DNA of 37,129 nt from Actinomycetes bacterium. GTDB lineage: Bacteria; Actinomycetota; Actinomycetes; S36-B12; GCA-2699445. The DNA is taken from NCBI GenBank assembly GCA_022599915.1, contig JAHZLH010000003.1, positions 1-37,129 on the forward strand. Reading direction: 5' to 3'. A model generated the notes under the pieces. It did no database searches and was not told the origin of the DNA. It saw only the letters and a list, made by a program, of their open reading frames with translations. Positions 27,640 to 35,809 of the stretch are shown in pieces (positions within the stretch are counted from its first letter, which is position 1; every line of letters starts with the position of its first letter). The translations under genes were made by a program, and so were the position numbers.

Positions 27640-29013
27640 ATGACCCTCGGACTCGTGCTGGCCGGTGGCGGCTCCAAAGGCGCGTTTGAAGTGGGGGCGT
27701 TGGATTTCCTGACCAGAAACAATGACTTCCTGCCCCAGGTAATCGCCGGTACCTCGGTGGGGGCGTTGGTTGGTGGTCCGCTGGCTCAGGCTCGCAGCAG
27801 CGAAGAGTTCCGACACCTGGTAGGAGTGGTGCGATCCAACGCGTTGTCGGTCACCGACATCCAATCCGTTTTCGGCAGACAGCCGTGGCTGGACGAAATC
27901 GATGGCACGCCGATGGGGGAGTTCATCTCCGACTTGATCTCAGTTCGCAGCAGACCACCGCTGCCACCAGACCCCACCGGGGCATTTGACCCACTGGCGC
28001 TGCCCGACCCGCCACGCAAGCATCGCACGCTATTCACGATCGGCAATGCAGTCGGAAATGGCGCCTCGTTGCTCCGAGCTGGCAGACAGTTGCGGCAGGC
28101 CAACTCCGCCATCATGAATCTCAACCCGATGGAGGCCGGCTTTCGGGGCGAGTTCGATGGTGGCGTAGCGAAGGTCGATCAGCATCGGGTCGCGGCCAGT
28201 GGCATCACGCTGCGACTCACCATGGCATCGCTACGGGATGGGGTGGCGCGCTACGTCACCCAAACCGGAGACATCGTTACCGCAGACGGAATCACCCGTT
28301 ACGAGGAAGGTGGTGAGCCCGGGGTGATCGAGGGCATGTGCGCCTCGGCGAGTGTCCCGGTGGTCTTTCCCCCTCGCCGGATCGGTGACGACGTCTACGT
28401 AGATGGCGGCATCGTACAAAACATTCCGCTGCGCGCCGCCGTGTCAGCCGGTGCTGGCGACGTGGTTGCCATTTTGACCGGACCGCGTCGCACCCACACA
28501 GATAACAGTGACTTCACCCAAGCTTCGTTCTTATCCATATTCACTCGCTCTGCTTCGGATATCACGCCCATGGAACTCAGCCGCACGAATTTGGACTATC
28601 CACTCGCTGACGGTGCGAAGTTGACCATTATTGAACCCACTGCGGATGTGCTTGGCGGTTTCGAGGTTGAACAGGGACTCATCGAGATCGACTTCGACTA
28701 CGGCTGGCTACGGGCAGCTGAAACTTTGAGCGCCTCAACATCGCAGGATCAACACGAGTTGGCTCACATCAGTGATGAGATCATCCAGCAGCGGGAGCGC
28801 GCGTGGTTTGCCGAGGAGCGGATTCTGACTAGTGGGCCGCAGTTGAACTTGGTGGGCGCGCTACGTCGGTCCCGACAGCATGTGGTGGATTCGGTGGCGC
28901 GTTGGCGAGGATTCGGGATACCGGAACCATCAGGCATGGCGGAGTGGGGAGCCCGATGGGAACATCACCAGCAGCCGGTCCCCGAGGAGTATATGTCGGT
29001 CGGACAGCCCTAA
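27640..29013 (+). CDS. patatin-like phospholipase
   Basis: A 457-residue serine lipid hydrolase of the RssA/patatin type. The oxyanion loop GGGSKGAFE is at residues 9-17, the nucleophile elbow GTSVG has S39, and the catalytic Asp is D255 in VDGGIVQNIPL, completing the Ser-Asp dyad. GMCASASVPVVFPP is the family's conserved block between them. A C-terminal ~150 residues beyond the patatin core are helical and unassigned. There is no signal peptide, so it likely acts from the cytoplasm. The ribosome site AAGGGAG precedes ATG 27640. The last 100 bp overlap only shadow frames of the next gene. Confidence 0.9.
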   Translation: MTLGLVLAGGGSKGAFEVGALDFLTRNNDFLPQVIAGTSVGALVGGPLAQARSSEEFRHLVGVVRSNALSVTDIQSVFGRQPWLDEIDGTPMGEFISDLISVRSRPPLPPDPTGAFDPLALPDPPRKHRTLFTIGNAVGNGASLLRAGRQLRQANSAIMNLNPMEAGFRGEFDGGVAKVDQHRVAASGITLRLTMASLRDGVARYVTQTGDIVTADGITRYEEGGEPGVIEGMCASASVPVVFPPRRIGDDVYVDGGIVQNIPLRAAVSAGAGDVVAILTGPRRTHTDNSDFTQASFLSIFTRSASDITPMELSRTNLDYPLADGAKLTIIEPTADVLGGFEVEQGLIEIDFDYGWLRAAETLSASTSQDQHELAHISDEIIQQRERAWFAEERILTSGPQLNLVGALRRSRQHVVDSVARWRGFGIPEPSGMAEWGARWEHHQQPVPEEYMSVGQP

Positions 29014-29108
29014 CCTCGGTGACGAGAGAAGTGTCGGCTCAAGGATCAGGCGGTGGATCGGTCTACCCAGTGGCAGAGCGCCGCCGTCTTGTGCCCTACA
29101 GTCGGCGA

Positions 29109-29906
29109 ATGTTTTACCTTCGACCAACAGCGGCCGTGCTGGTCATGGTTGGTGCGCTTGCGGGCTGTGCGAATGCTGAGAGTTCCCCTGCTTCCGACCC
29201 CAGCGCTTCGGCAACGGCAGAGTTGTCACGATCGCCGAGTTCACCTGCATCGGCTGCGGAGCAGGAGACCAGCGCCACGCCAACCCCCAGTGTTCGGCTA
29301 CCCAAAGCTGAACCGGGTAAGGCGACAACTATCTCTCGCATCAAGACCAAGGATCCGGTTGTCTTTCTGACAATCGACGATGGCGGTCATGAGGAACCAC
29401 CCACTGCCGCGATCCTTCACAAAGAAAAAATCCCGATCACCTCATTTCTGGCCGTTGACGTGGTGGACCATGACCCTGATTTCTATCAGCGGATCTCGCA
29501 GCGAGATGGTCAAACTATTCAGGCCCACACCCTCACTCACCCGCAACTGCCGTTGCTGGGGTACGACGCGCAACGCTGGGAGATTTGTGAGTCCAAGCGG
29601 GTGCTGACGCAGTGGTACGACGAGCGGCCGTGGATGGTGCGACCGCCCTATGGGGACTACAACGATTCAACTCTGGTCGCTGCGGACAGCTGCGGACTCG
29701 ATTATGTGGTTTTGTGGACCGTCAACATGCCTGAAGGCGGCAAAGGTTCGTTCCAGTACAAGACCGGGGACGGCTTCGTTCCCGGCGACATCATCCTGGC
29801 CCATTGGCGACCAGACCTGCACCTCGATATCAAACGCGCCCTTCGAGATATTCGCTCCCAAGGCTTCGAGGTGGCGGCACTTCAGGACTATTTACCTCGT
29901 CGCTAG
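29109..29906 (+). CDS. lipoprotein polysaccharide deacetylase (NodB domain)
   Basis: A 265-residue exported protein. The signal MFYLRPTAAVLVMVGALAGC has a lipobox with the lipidated Cys at residue 20. A 50-residue Ser/Ala/Pro tether leads to a NodB (CE4) domain with motif 1 TIDDG (D90/D91), motif 2 HTLTH (H140, H144) and motif 3 RPPYGDY (R178). CE4 enzymes use a metal to remove N- or O-acetyl groups from cell-wall or exopolysaccharide sugars. ATG 29109 gives the clean lipoprotein signal; the frame is open back to 28902, but that extension overlaps the patatin gene and looks non-coding. Sugar substrate unknown. Confidence 0.9.
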   Translation: MFYLRPTAAVLVMVGALAGCANAESSPASDPSASATAELSRSPSSPASAAEQETSATPTPSVRLPKAEPGKATTISRIKTKDPVVFLTIDDGGHEEPPTAAILHKEKIPITSFLAVDVVDHDPDFYQRISQRDGQTIQAHTLTHPQLPLLGYDAQRWEICESKRVLTQWYDERPWMVRPPYGDYNDSTLVAADSCGLDYVVLWTVNMPEGGKGSFQYKTGDGFVPGDIILAHWRPDLHLDIKRALRDIRSQGFEVAALQDYLPRR

Positions 29907-30117
29907 TCAGACGACTGGGAACTGAGGCTGGCCCATTCGTCGTCATTCGCACATCTGGTTGAGCAACGCTGGGGTCGGTCAATAGTTGTCACCCACATGT
30001 CCGGCCTGGTTCATCAAATGTCCGCCCAATGGGGTGAAGACAGGTGCTGTCGTCGTCAATGGCGTCGAATGCCGATTAGCGTCGACAGCATCACAAATCA
30101 ACCGAGTAAGAGGAAGC

Positions 30118-30423
30118 ATGAAGTTTGTAGTTACATGGAAAATCAATCACCTCGCCACTTCGGAGGCGAAAGATAACGTCATGGCGATGTTTGGCCAAAT
30201 GACGCCTGAGGATGATGCGGCTCAGTTGGGCACTGAGATCAAGCAACTCGAACGATGGCACGATGCTGCAGCCAACGGTCAGGGTGGCGGATTGTTTGAA
30301 ACCGAGTCAGCTGCTGCACTGGCTGGCTTCTTCAACATGTGGTCACCAGTATTTGAAGCCACAATCACGCCAGTCATTGACGACGCTGAAATGCGAAGCA
30401 TGATTCAGGCTGCCGCCAACTGA
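30118..30423 (+). CDS. DUF3303-like small protein
   Basis: A 101-residue soluble protein. KFVVTWKINHL at the start, LERWHDAAANGQGGGLFET in the middle and ITPVIDDAEM near the end follow the pattern of DUF3303, a small ferredoxin-like-fold family of unknown role. AAGAGGAAG just before ATG 30118 supports this start; the frame is open from 29986 but the extra part is not protein-like. The TGA stop is followed at once by an in-frame ATG and 30 more sense codons. Stand-alone gene. Confidence 0.75.
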   Translation: MKFVVTWKINHLATSEAKDNVMAMFGQMTPEDDAAQLGTEIKQLERWHDAAANGQGGGLFETESAAALAGFFNMWSPVFEATITPVIDDAEMRSMIQAAAN

Positions 30424-30519
30424 ATGGTGAAAGAGAATCTCACCATTGTCGATAACCGCGAAGGTCTGCGCCTGGTGGCAGAGATTGTTGCATCAGCGAA
30501 TCAGTTTGCTGTCCGCTAG
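30424..30519 (+). CDS. possible 31-residue ORF directly after the DUF3303-like gene
   Basis: ATG 30424 begins the codon right after the TGA at 30421-30423, in the same frame, and runs to TAG 30517-30519. The peptide (starting MVKENLTIVDNREG) is not recognisable. It may be chance, a readthrough tail, or what remains of a once longer gene. No separate ribosome site is visible. Confidence 0.25.
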   Translation: MVKENLTIVDNREGLRLVAEIVASANQFAVR

Positions 30520-30998
30520 CCCGGAGCACCGGCCCGGGTTCGAGTTAGTGAAGAGTGAACGTCTAGCATTCACCTCACCTCGTCTGCACCGGCCATTTGC
30601 GCGCTAGAAATGAAACCCAGCGGACCCGGCAAGGTTGCGCTGACGCGTCTGGCAAGAGGAAGTTGGGACTAAAGCCGCTGGTCATGGTGCAAGTGCCACC
30701 CCGCTAGTGATGTTCACCAGCCGAATACCGGACCCGGCGCCACCGCCTAGGGGTCCAGTACCGACAGCGCTAGCGCAGAGCGTCGCTCGGGATACCAACC
30801 TGGGTGGAGATCATGCGGTTAATGACTCGATGACGTTGAAGGCTCACATCAGTAGCAGTGAGACCGTCGCCTTTCACTTCAAACAAACCAAGAGTGGCGA
30901 CGGTCTTCGCTCCGAGCTGGTTGGGACCCGATAGCGACGCTATAGAGTCGCTGCTTGCCGACTCGGGGACGACAAGCAGCGACATAAGTGACTCGCGC
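30520..30998. other. gene-poor convergent gap before the MMPL gene
   Basis: About 480 bp with no convincing gene on either strand. The longest frames (75 aa on +, 71 aa on -) have no ribosome site or protein-like composition. It contains an imperfect GTGAA/TTCAC dyad around 30548-30580 and the MMPL terminator hairpin at 30947-30983. Confidence 0.6.
30947..30983 (-). terminator. hairpin terminator downstream of the MMPL gene
   Basis: GTCGCTGCTTG (30947-30957) pairs perfectly over 11 bp with CAAGCAGCGAC (30973-30983), leaving a 15-nt loop. It lies 15 nt past the MMPL stop on the minus strand, the expected place for its terminator. Confidence 0.8.
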
Positions 30999-33374
30999 CT
31001 AGGAAGATGCTTCGGATACTGGCACTCGAACCTTCTCGATGTTCCCGGTTGTGACGTCTTCCTCAGCTTCGACTTTGACCTCTGGGAGAATGCGATTCAA
31101 CCACGCAGGCAGCCACCAGTTAGCTCGGCCAAAGGCGAACATCAACGACGGCACAATGATGAGTCGGACTATGAAGGCATCGAAAAGTACAGCCGTCGAC
31201 AGTGCAAGACCGAAGAGCTTAATCGTCGGGTCATTGCCCAGGATGAAGGCAGCAAAGACACTGAACATGATGGCTGCTGCAATCGCGACGACGCGACCCG
31301 ATGATGCCAAACCGCGCCGGATCGATTGACGGTTGTCGCCGGTCTTAGACCACTCCTCTTGCATCCGGCTCACGAGGAAGACCTGGTAGTCCATCGAGAG
31401 ACCGAACAGAATCGCAAAAACCATGATCGGAAGGAACGGTGCTATCGGACCGGTCCCAGCAATACCGATGAGGTCCGCGCCCCAACCCCATTGAAATACC
31501 GCGACTGTTACGCCCATAGCAGCAGCCAGTGAGATGAGGCTGGTGATGGCACCCGTCAGCGGGACGAGCAAAGAGCGGAACAGCATCACTAGCGCCAAGA
31601 AGCCAAGGCCAATGACGACGAGGAGGAATAGCGGTAGTGAATCCACGAGTACGGAGGTGAAGTCAGAGGTGATCGCCTGTGTGCCACCAACAAACGCCTC
31701 GGCAGATGTTGTGGCTTCTGCGGCAGGGATTACTTCGTCACGCAACCTATCGAGCAGTTGCGTCGTTGCCTCATCTTGTGGACCGGTCGTCGGGATCACC
31801 TGCATGGCCGTGACGTTTGCATCCGGCGCGATGGGGTACCCGATTGCGGCAGCAACGCCTGGATCGCTTTTGACGGCAGCCGACATTTCCTGGACGGCGG
31901 CGTTGTCGCCAGCGTTATCAGTTTGCACCGCAACGATGAAGGGACCATTAACTCCGGGCCCAAATCCTTCACTCAAGAGGTCATAGGCAGTCCGAGCGCT
32001 CGAGTCGGCGGGCTTGCCACTATCGTCGGTGAACCCGAGACGAAGGGACAGCAGCGGTGTGGCGATGACCATCAGAACGACCAGAGCAGCAGCACCCACT
32101 ACCTTGTACCGCTTTTGGAGCCAGCCACCCCAACGCGCAAATGCACCTGAGTCGAGGTCAGTGGGCTTAGGTTTGCGGGCCCATGGCATCTTGATGGCGA
32201 ATGCCTTGCGGCCCATTAATGAAAGCACGGCCGGGAGTAAGACAGTGGCACCGATCATCATCATGATCACCGTGGCCGCGGCCGCGATGGCCAAACCGTT
32301 AAAGAAATCGATACCTAGAACGAAAAGTCCCATGAGCGCAATGACAACGGTCGCCGCCGCAAAGACCACGGCCCGTCCCGCAGTGCGTACTGCCTCGTGG
32401 GCGGCAGTACGAGGTTCGGTTCCTGAGTCGAGTGCTTGTTTGTATCGGTTGATAACGAATAGGGCGTAGTCGATCCCAACTCCAAGACCAATCATGGCGG
32501 CCAGAGTTGGAGCGAACTCCGCGACGTCAAAAGAATTCGCGGTCAGTTGTACTAGTGCCAGTCCGACACCTAGCGAGATGACAGCGGAGAGAACGGGAAG
32601 GACGGCGCCCACCAGAGATCCGAAGGCCAAAAGCAGAATGAACAAAGCCACCGCAATGCCAATGCCCTCGCTGCTGGGCGGCTCTTGGCCCGCAAACTCG
32701 AGCGCTTGACCGTTAGCCCCGACAGTAAGTCCGTCAGCGTCGTCGGCCGCAGCGACAGCGTCGAGAACCGCCCCGGCGCTGGCGGTATCCAGGTCCTCAG
32801 CGTCGCCGGCAAAATAGACAGTGCCGTAGCCGACAGTTCCGTCGACACTAACTCCCGCGGGTGACATACCGGCTAGAACTTTGGCTTCCTCCGGTGACGG
32901 CTGTGCGGCTGTAGCCTCGTCACTGGTAGCTCCGGCCAATGCGGGTTCGCCAGCGCCCTCCGCGCCCTGTGGGCTTCGTTGGTTGTTGCCAGCGTCTGCC
33001 GTTGCGGTTTCTGGCTCGGGGCAGTCTTGGCCAAGCGGTTCGCCATAGGGGCCGACCACGCAAGAGACTCCCGGGACGCCAGCAAGTTCCTCGAGAGTCC
33101 CCGAGATGGTCTGTACTACCGCTGGATCAGTTGCTTCCCCTTCGTCTGGTTGCCACACCACCTTCGCCGTTGCAGCAGTCAGGGAGTCAGCAGCCCCGGG
33201 TATCTGTTCAAGAAGTTCTTGTGCCTCGGCAGATTCGGTGTTGGGCAGCGAGAACGAGTTGTTGTACTGACCGCCAAAATTTGCCGCCAGAAAGAAAATT
33301 CCAGCAGCCATAGCCAGCCAAGCCAAGATAGCCGTCTTGGGTTTATTTACCGCCCATCGGGATATGGGACCCAT
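30999..33374 (-). CDS. MMPL family RND-type exporter
   Basis: A 791-residue inner-membrane protein with the MmpL layout: TM1, a large external loop (here Gly/Ala/Glu-rich, about 40-230), a TM bundle, a second external loop and a second TM bundle. The paired proton-relay motifs GVGIDYALFVINRY and GLSMDYQVFLVSRM (Asp-Tyr pairs) are both intact. Actinobacterial MMPL proteins export lipids, siderophores or drugs; the cargo here is unknown. TTTGGAGGAG directly before ATG 33374 fixes the start, 10 residues inside the open frame from 33404. Two palindromes upstream suggest control by a dimeric repressor. No regulator gene is adjacent. Confidence 0.92.
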   Translation of the reverse strand: MGPISRWAVNKPKTAILAWLAMAAGIFFLAANFGGQYNNSFSLPNTESAEAQELLEQIPGAADSLTAATAKVVWQPDEGEATDPAVVQTISGTLEELAGVPGVSCVVGPYGEPLGQDCPEPETATADAGNNQRSPQGAEGAGEPALAGATSDEATAAQPSPEEAKVLAGMSPAGVSVDGTVGYGTVYFAGDAEDLDTASAGAVLDAVAAADDADGLTVGANGQALEFAGQEPPSSEGIGIAVALFILLLAFGSLVGAVLPVLSAVISLGVGLALVQLTANSFDVAEFAPTLAAMIGLGVGIDYALFVINRYKQALDSGTEPRTAAHEAVRTAGRAVVFAAATVVIALMGLFVLGIDFFNGLAIAAAATVIMMMIGATVLLPAVLSLMGRKAFAIKMPWARKPKPTDLDSGAFARWGGWLQKRYKVVGAAALVVLMVIATPLLSLRLGFTDDSGKPADSSARTAYDLLSEGFGPGVNGPFIVAVQTDNAGDNAAVQEMSAAVKSDPGVAAAIGYPIAPDANVTAMQVIPTTGPQDEATTQLLDRLRDEVIPAAEATTSAEAFVGGTQAITSDFTSVLVDSLPLFLLVVIGLGFLALVMLFRSLLVPLTGAITSLISLAAAMGVTVAVFQWGWGADLIGIAGTGPIAPFLPIMVFAILFGLSMDYQVFLVSRMQEEWSKTGDNRQSIRRGLASSGRVVAIAAAIMFSVFAAFILGNDPTIKLFGLALSTAVLFDAFIVRLIIVPSLMFAFGRANWWLPAWLNRILPEVKVEAEEDVTTGNIEKVRVPVSEASS

Positions 33375-33464
33375 GTTCTCCTCCAAAGACAATGAGACAT
33401 CCACTCGAACGCCGCTATTTCACGTTACGTGGCAGCCGAACCGCTGCAAGTTCCAAGCGGTGTG

Positions 33465-33478
33465 AGAAAGATCTTTCT
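33465..33478. promoter_or_regulatory. 14-bp perfect palindrome upstream of the MMPL gene
   Basis: AGAAAGATCTTTCT is self-complementary and lies 91 nt before the MMPL ATG. It is a candidate operator or 5'-leader element. No known regulator motif is matched. Confidence 0.4.
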
Positions 33479-33507
33479 TCGTCGGGAATATTTTGCGTCG
33501 GTATCGA

Positions 33508-33526
33508 CAACTTCGATGCGAAGTTG
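33508..33526. promoter_or_regulatory. 19-bp operator-like dyad upstream of the MMPL gene
   Basis: CAACTTCG, three bases ATG, then CGAAGTTG: a perfect 8-bp inverted repeat 134 nt before the MMPL start. Size and symmetry suit a TetR- or MarR-type dimer, families that often control MMPL exporters. The regulator is not encoded in this window. Confidence 0.45.
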
Positions 33527-33937
33527 ATCATGATTGAAAAGTCATCACACCTAGTCATTAGATTTCAGCTGGAATCAACATCGATACCAAGGGCAAAGGG
33601 GAACAGTGAGCCGACAGGTTCATGGCCCTGATAAAAACTGAATATGGCTTCTGCGAGGTCCAATCAAGATTTTGCTACAACACCTAGTTACTGAATCTCT
33701 TGTCATTCCACTCTGTGAACCTAGAGCCAGCGCCCGTGACTCCGTGGATATGAATAAGTCGACAGATTGGCACGGTTACGGCGGCTCTCCGGGTGTTTTC
33801 CGGGGGCATTTTTTCTTTTGATGGCGGCGGATACTGGGTGCCGGTGGTGTCAGAAATTGGGTTGTTGGTGGGTGTGGGTGACGGGCCGCGCCTGGAGTGT
33901 GGTGCAGCCCGCCACTGGTGGGTTGGTGTGGTTCGGT

Positions 33938-35188
33938 CTAGCCGAGGACGATGTCGTCCGGGTCGTTTCCGGTGACCAGGCTCGTGTCACCGTTCACTGT
34001 CCCGTACTCGTCGTTCCAAATGCCTCCGCCGCCGTATTCGGCGGTGTTGTTGGTGATGGTGCCGCCGTTGAGGGTCACCGTCGCGTAGTTGTTGTAGATG
34101 CCGCCGCCGTAGGTGGCGGTGTTGTTGGTGATGGTGCCGCCGTTGAGGGTAACTGTTGCGTCACCGGCAGCGTTGTAGATGCCGCCACCGTCGTTGGCAG
34201 TGTTGCCGGTGATGCTGGCGTTGTCGTTGAGGGTCACCGTCCCGTAGTAGTTATAGATGCCGCCGCCGTAGTTGGCGGTGTTGCCGGTGATGCTGGCGTT
34301 GTCGTTGAGGTTCACCGTCCCGCCGCTGTTGTAGATGCCGCCACCGTAGTAGGTGGCTTCGTTGTTGCTGATGCTGGCGTTGCCGTTCAGGGTCACCGTC
34401 GCGCTATTGCCGTAGTTGTAGATGCCGCCGCCGAAGAAGTTGTTGCCGCCGGTGATGGTGAGGTCACCGGTGATGGTGAGGTCACCTTGGTTTTCGATGA
34501 CGCTGGCCTGGTTGGTTTCGTCGCGGTCGGCGTCGATGGTGTGGTTGTTGTCACTGCCGGTGGGCAGACCGCGCAGGGTGATGGTCTGGCTGGGGTTGAT
34601 GAGGATTCTGTAGTCGTTGCAGACACCTTGGATGTTGATAGTGGTGGCTGTGTTGCCTGCCGCTTGGACCGCGTCTTGGACCGGACCCGCGTCTACGCCA
34701 TCGGCGGCGGTGTTTACTACCTGTCCGTTGATGTTGCACACGCCAGAAACAAACGGTGAGACCGGATTGCTGGCGGTACTGGCGGAACTGGTACCGGCGT
34801 TGTTGTTCGCGGCCACGGTAAAGGTGTAGAGGGTGCCATTGGTCAGCCCGGTGAATGTTGCGGTAGTCGTGGCGCTGGTGACGGTGGCACCGGTGTTCGT
34901 GGTGACCCGATAGCCAGTGACCGCTGCACCGCCGTTGTTGGCGGGTGCGGTCCAGGACAGCACGACCTGACCGTTACCGGCCACTGCGGTGACGTTGGTG
35001 GGTGCGTCCGGGGCAGTCACGACCGGTGCCGGGCTGCTGGTGTCGGTAGGTGCCGGGCTGGTAGGTGCCGGGCTGGTAGGAGCCGGGCTGGTAGGAGCCG
35101 GGCTGGTGGGCGCTGGTGCTTGGGCGGGTTGGGTGAACGTCACCGTGATGGTTTTACTGCTGGTGCCTTTGACGCGGGTGGGTTTCAC
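33938..35188 (-). CDS. Fn3 and beta-helix part of a frameshifted secreted surface protein
   Basis: A 416-codon frame that looks like the main body of a secreted protein whose signal peptide lies in the preceding frame (35185-35556). Residues 1-18 complete an Ig-like strand (KGTSSKTITVTF). An (APTSP)n linker covers about 22-50, a fibronectin type III domain about 60-146 (VVLSWTAPANNGGAAVTGYRV), and a Chlamydia-Pmp-like right-handed beta-helix about 230-395 with GGGIYN at roughly 253, 282, 308, 334, 361 and 387. There is no membrane anchor or sorting signal at the end. The frame could begin at GTG 35188 by a GTGA overlap, but it would then lack export. Adhesion or surface display is a guess from the architecture. 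Confidence 0.75.
   Translation of the reverse strand: MKPTRVKGTSSKTITVTFTQPAQAPAPTSPAPTSPAPTSPAPTSPAPTDTSSPAPVVTAPDAPTNVTAVAGNGQVVLSWTAPANNGGAAVTGYRVTTNTGATVTSATTTATFTGLTNGTLYTFTVAANNNAGTSSASTASNPVSPFVSGVCNINGQVVNTAADGVDAGPVQDAVQAAGNTATTINIQGVCNDYRILINPSQTITLRGLPTGSDNNHTIDADRDETNQASVIENQGDLTITGDLTITGGNNFFGGGIYNYGNSATVTLNGNASISNNEATYYGGGIYNSGGTVNLNDNASITGNTANYGGGIYNYYGTVTLNDNASITGNTANDGGGIYNAAGDATVTLNGGTITNNTATYGGGIYNNYATVTLNGGTITNNTAEYGGGGIWNDEYGTVNGDTSLVTGNDPDDIVLG
34041..34440 (-). repeat. beta-helix coding repeats, about 75-87 bp per rung
   Basis: Near-identical DNA segments encode successive TVTLN-x2-(A/T)ITxNTA-x-GGGIYN rungs. One 35-bp stretch is perfect at 34041-34075 and 34116-34150 (75 bp apart). 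Other rungs share shorter runs with 78-87 bp spacing. This is intragenic repetition in a structural protein, not a CRISPR or satellite array. Confidence 0.85.
35045..35104 (-). repeat. 15-bp tandem repeats encoding the SPAPT linker
   Basis: Four copies of a 15-bp unit (plus-strand GGTAGGTGCCGGGCT or GGTAGGAGCCGGGCT), followed by a degenerate fifth. They encode a Ser-Pro-Ala-Pro-Thr spacer between the Ig-like and Fn3 parts of the frameshifted surface protein. Confidence 0.9.
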
Positions 35189-35556
35189 CAGCTGCCCGCG
35201 CGCACTTTCACGGTGGGCTTGTTGGGCAGGGTGACCTGGGTGCGGTACTTGCCCTTTTTATTGGTTGTGGTTTTGCCGACGGCAACCCACTTGTTGCCTT
35301 TCTTGCGCAGCAGTTTCACTTTCGCTTTCGCCACCGGCTGCTTCTTGACCGTGGCTTTACCCTTCACGGTGACCCCATCCCCTGCCACCGGGTCAGTTTT
35401 CGGGCCTTTCAGGGTGAGTTTCACGCCCGGGCGTTTGCCAGCGTCCACCGCAGCAGTCGAGGTGTCGGTATCTGCTGCCAATGCTGCCGTAGCGGGGACT
35501 ATGAGTCCCGCGCCGAGTGCTAGTACGCCAGTGGTTGCGATAAGTGTGCGTCGCAT
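35185..35556 (-). CDS. signal peptide and Ig-like part of the same frameshifted surface protein
   Basis: A 123-codon frame. It has a signal peptide (MRRTLIATTGVLALGAGL, cut near ALAA at about 28), then a bacterial Ig-like or carboxypeptidase-regulatory-type domain (VKLTLKGPKTDPVAG, VAKAKVKLLRKKGNKWVAVGKTTTNKKGKYRTQV) that breaks off after KVRAGSW at a TGA. Removing the frameshift would give AG-x-LVKPTRVKGTSSKTITVTF, a smooth end to the domain. A one-base loss in an AAGCTG-like sequence near 35191-35195 would explain it. As it stands the frame would give a short secreted lysine-rich protein. A GGGGG ribosome-like site precedes ATG 35556. Confidence 0.75.
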   Translation of the reverse strand: MRRTLIATTGVLALGAGLIVPATAALAADTDTSTAAVDAGKRPGVKLTLKGPKTDPVAGDGVTVKGKATVKKQPVAKAKVKLLRKKGNKWVAVGKTTTNKKGKYRTQVTLPNKPTVKVRAGSW

Positions 35557-35809
35557 CGCGTATCCCCCGTAGGTGTCAGTGTCAGTGGTCGCCCTCCCGC
35601 AACCACGTTCTTTGCACTATCGGCAGCCACAACCCCGAAATTAACCCCACGGCTACGGAAATCTACGGACAGTGACAGGGCCACCACGCAACGTCCCACC
35701 CGGCGAACAACAGGCCACGGAAACCGCAACCGCGGTCACCAGCCGGGGTCGCCGTCGTCGATGCGGTTAGCCGTGGTGTGGGTGTGATGTGGCGGCGTAG
35801 GGTGTCGCT
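35557..35809. other. 253-bp divergent intergenic region with a gene remnant
   Basis: It lies between the secreted Ig/Fn3 protein (-) and the pentapeptide gene (+), so it should hold two promoters; none can be assigned. At 35733-35771 it contains a truncated copy of the 3' end of the small gene at 36564-36752. Confidence 0.6.
35733..35771 (-). repeat. 39-bp imperfect direct repeat, copy 1 (gene-end remnant)
   Basis: It matches 36561-36599 at 34 of 39 positions. Read on the minus strand it encodes TANRIDDGDPGW and a TGA, the C-terminus of the small protein at 36564-36752 (TANRIDYGDPGW). Similarity stops abruptly on both sides, so only the gene's end is preserved. Confidence 0.8.

Larger units (their letters stand above)
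33375..33937. other. 563-bp AT-richer intergenic region upstream of the MMPL gene
   Basis: Base composition falls well below the neighbourhood between about 33460 and 33760. It should carry the MMPL promoter, and it holds two perfect palindromes (33465-33478 and 33508-33526). The rest, up to the end of the beta-helix gene at 33938, shows no gene I can support; a 79-aa frame at 33392 is not protein-like. Confidence 0.6.

Noticed and set aside
28902-29108. N-terminal extension of the deacetylase
   Set aside because: It would overlap the patatin gene by 112 nt and bury the lipoprotein signal inside the protein.
30530-30545. tRNA-like GGGTTCGAG element
   Set aside because: It resembles a TPsiC arm, but no acceptor, D or anticodon stems can be drawn around it.
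30770-30985. 71-aa minus-strand frame downstream of the MMPL gene
   Set aside because: It starts within the terminator hairpin, lacks a ribosome site and has no recognisable features.
34021-34440. Regularly spaced repeats resembling a CRISPR array
   Set aside because: The units are in frame and encode beta-helix rungs; the intervals are not unique spacers and no cas gene is present.
33767-34759. 330-aa plus-strand frame over the beta-helix region
   Set aside because: It is the antisense of the beta-helix repeats; its Gly/Val/Asp-rich pseudo-repeats mirror the real repeats on the minus strand.
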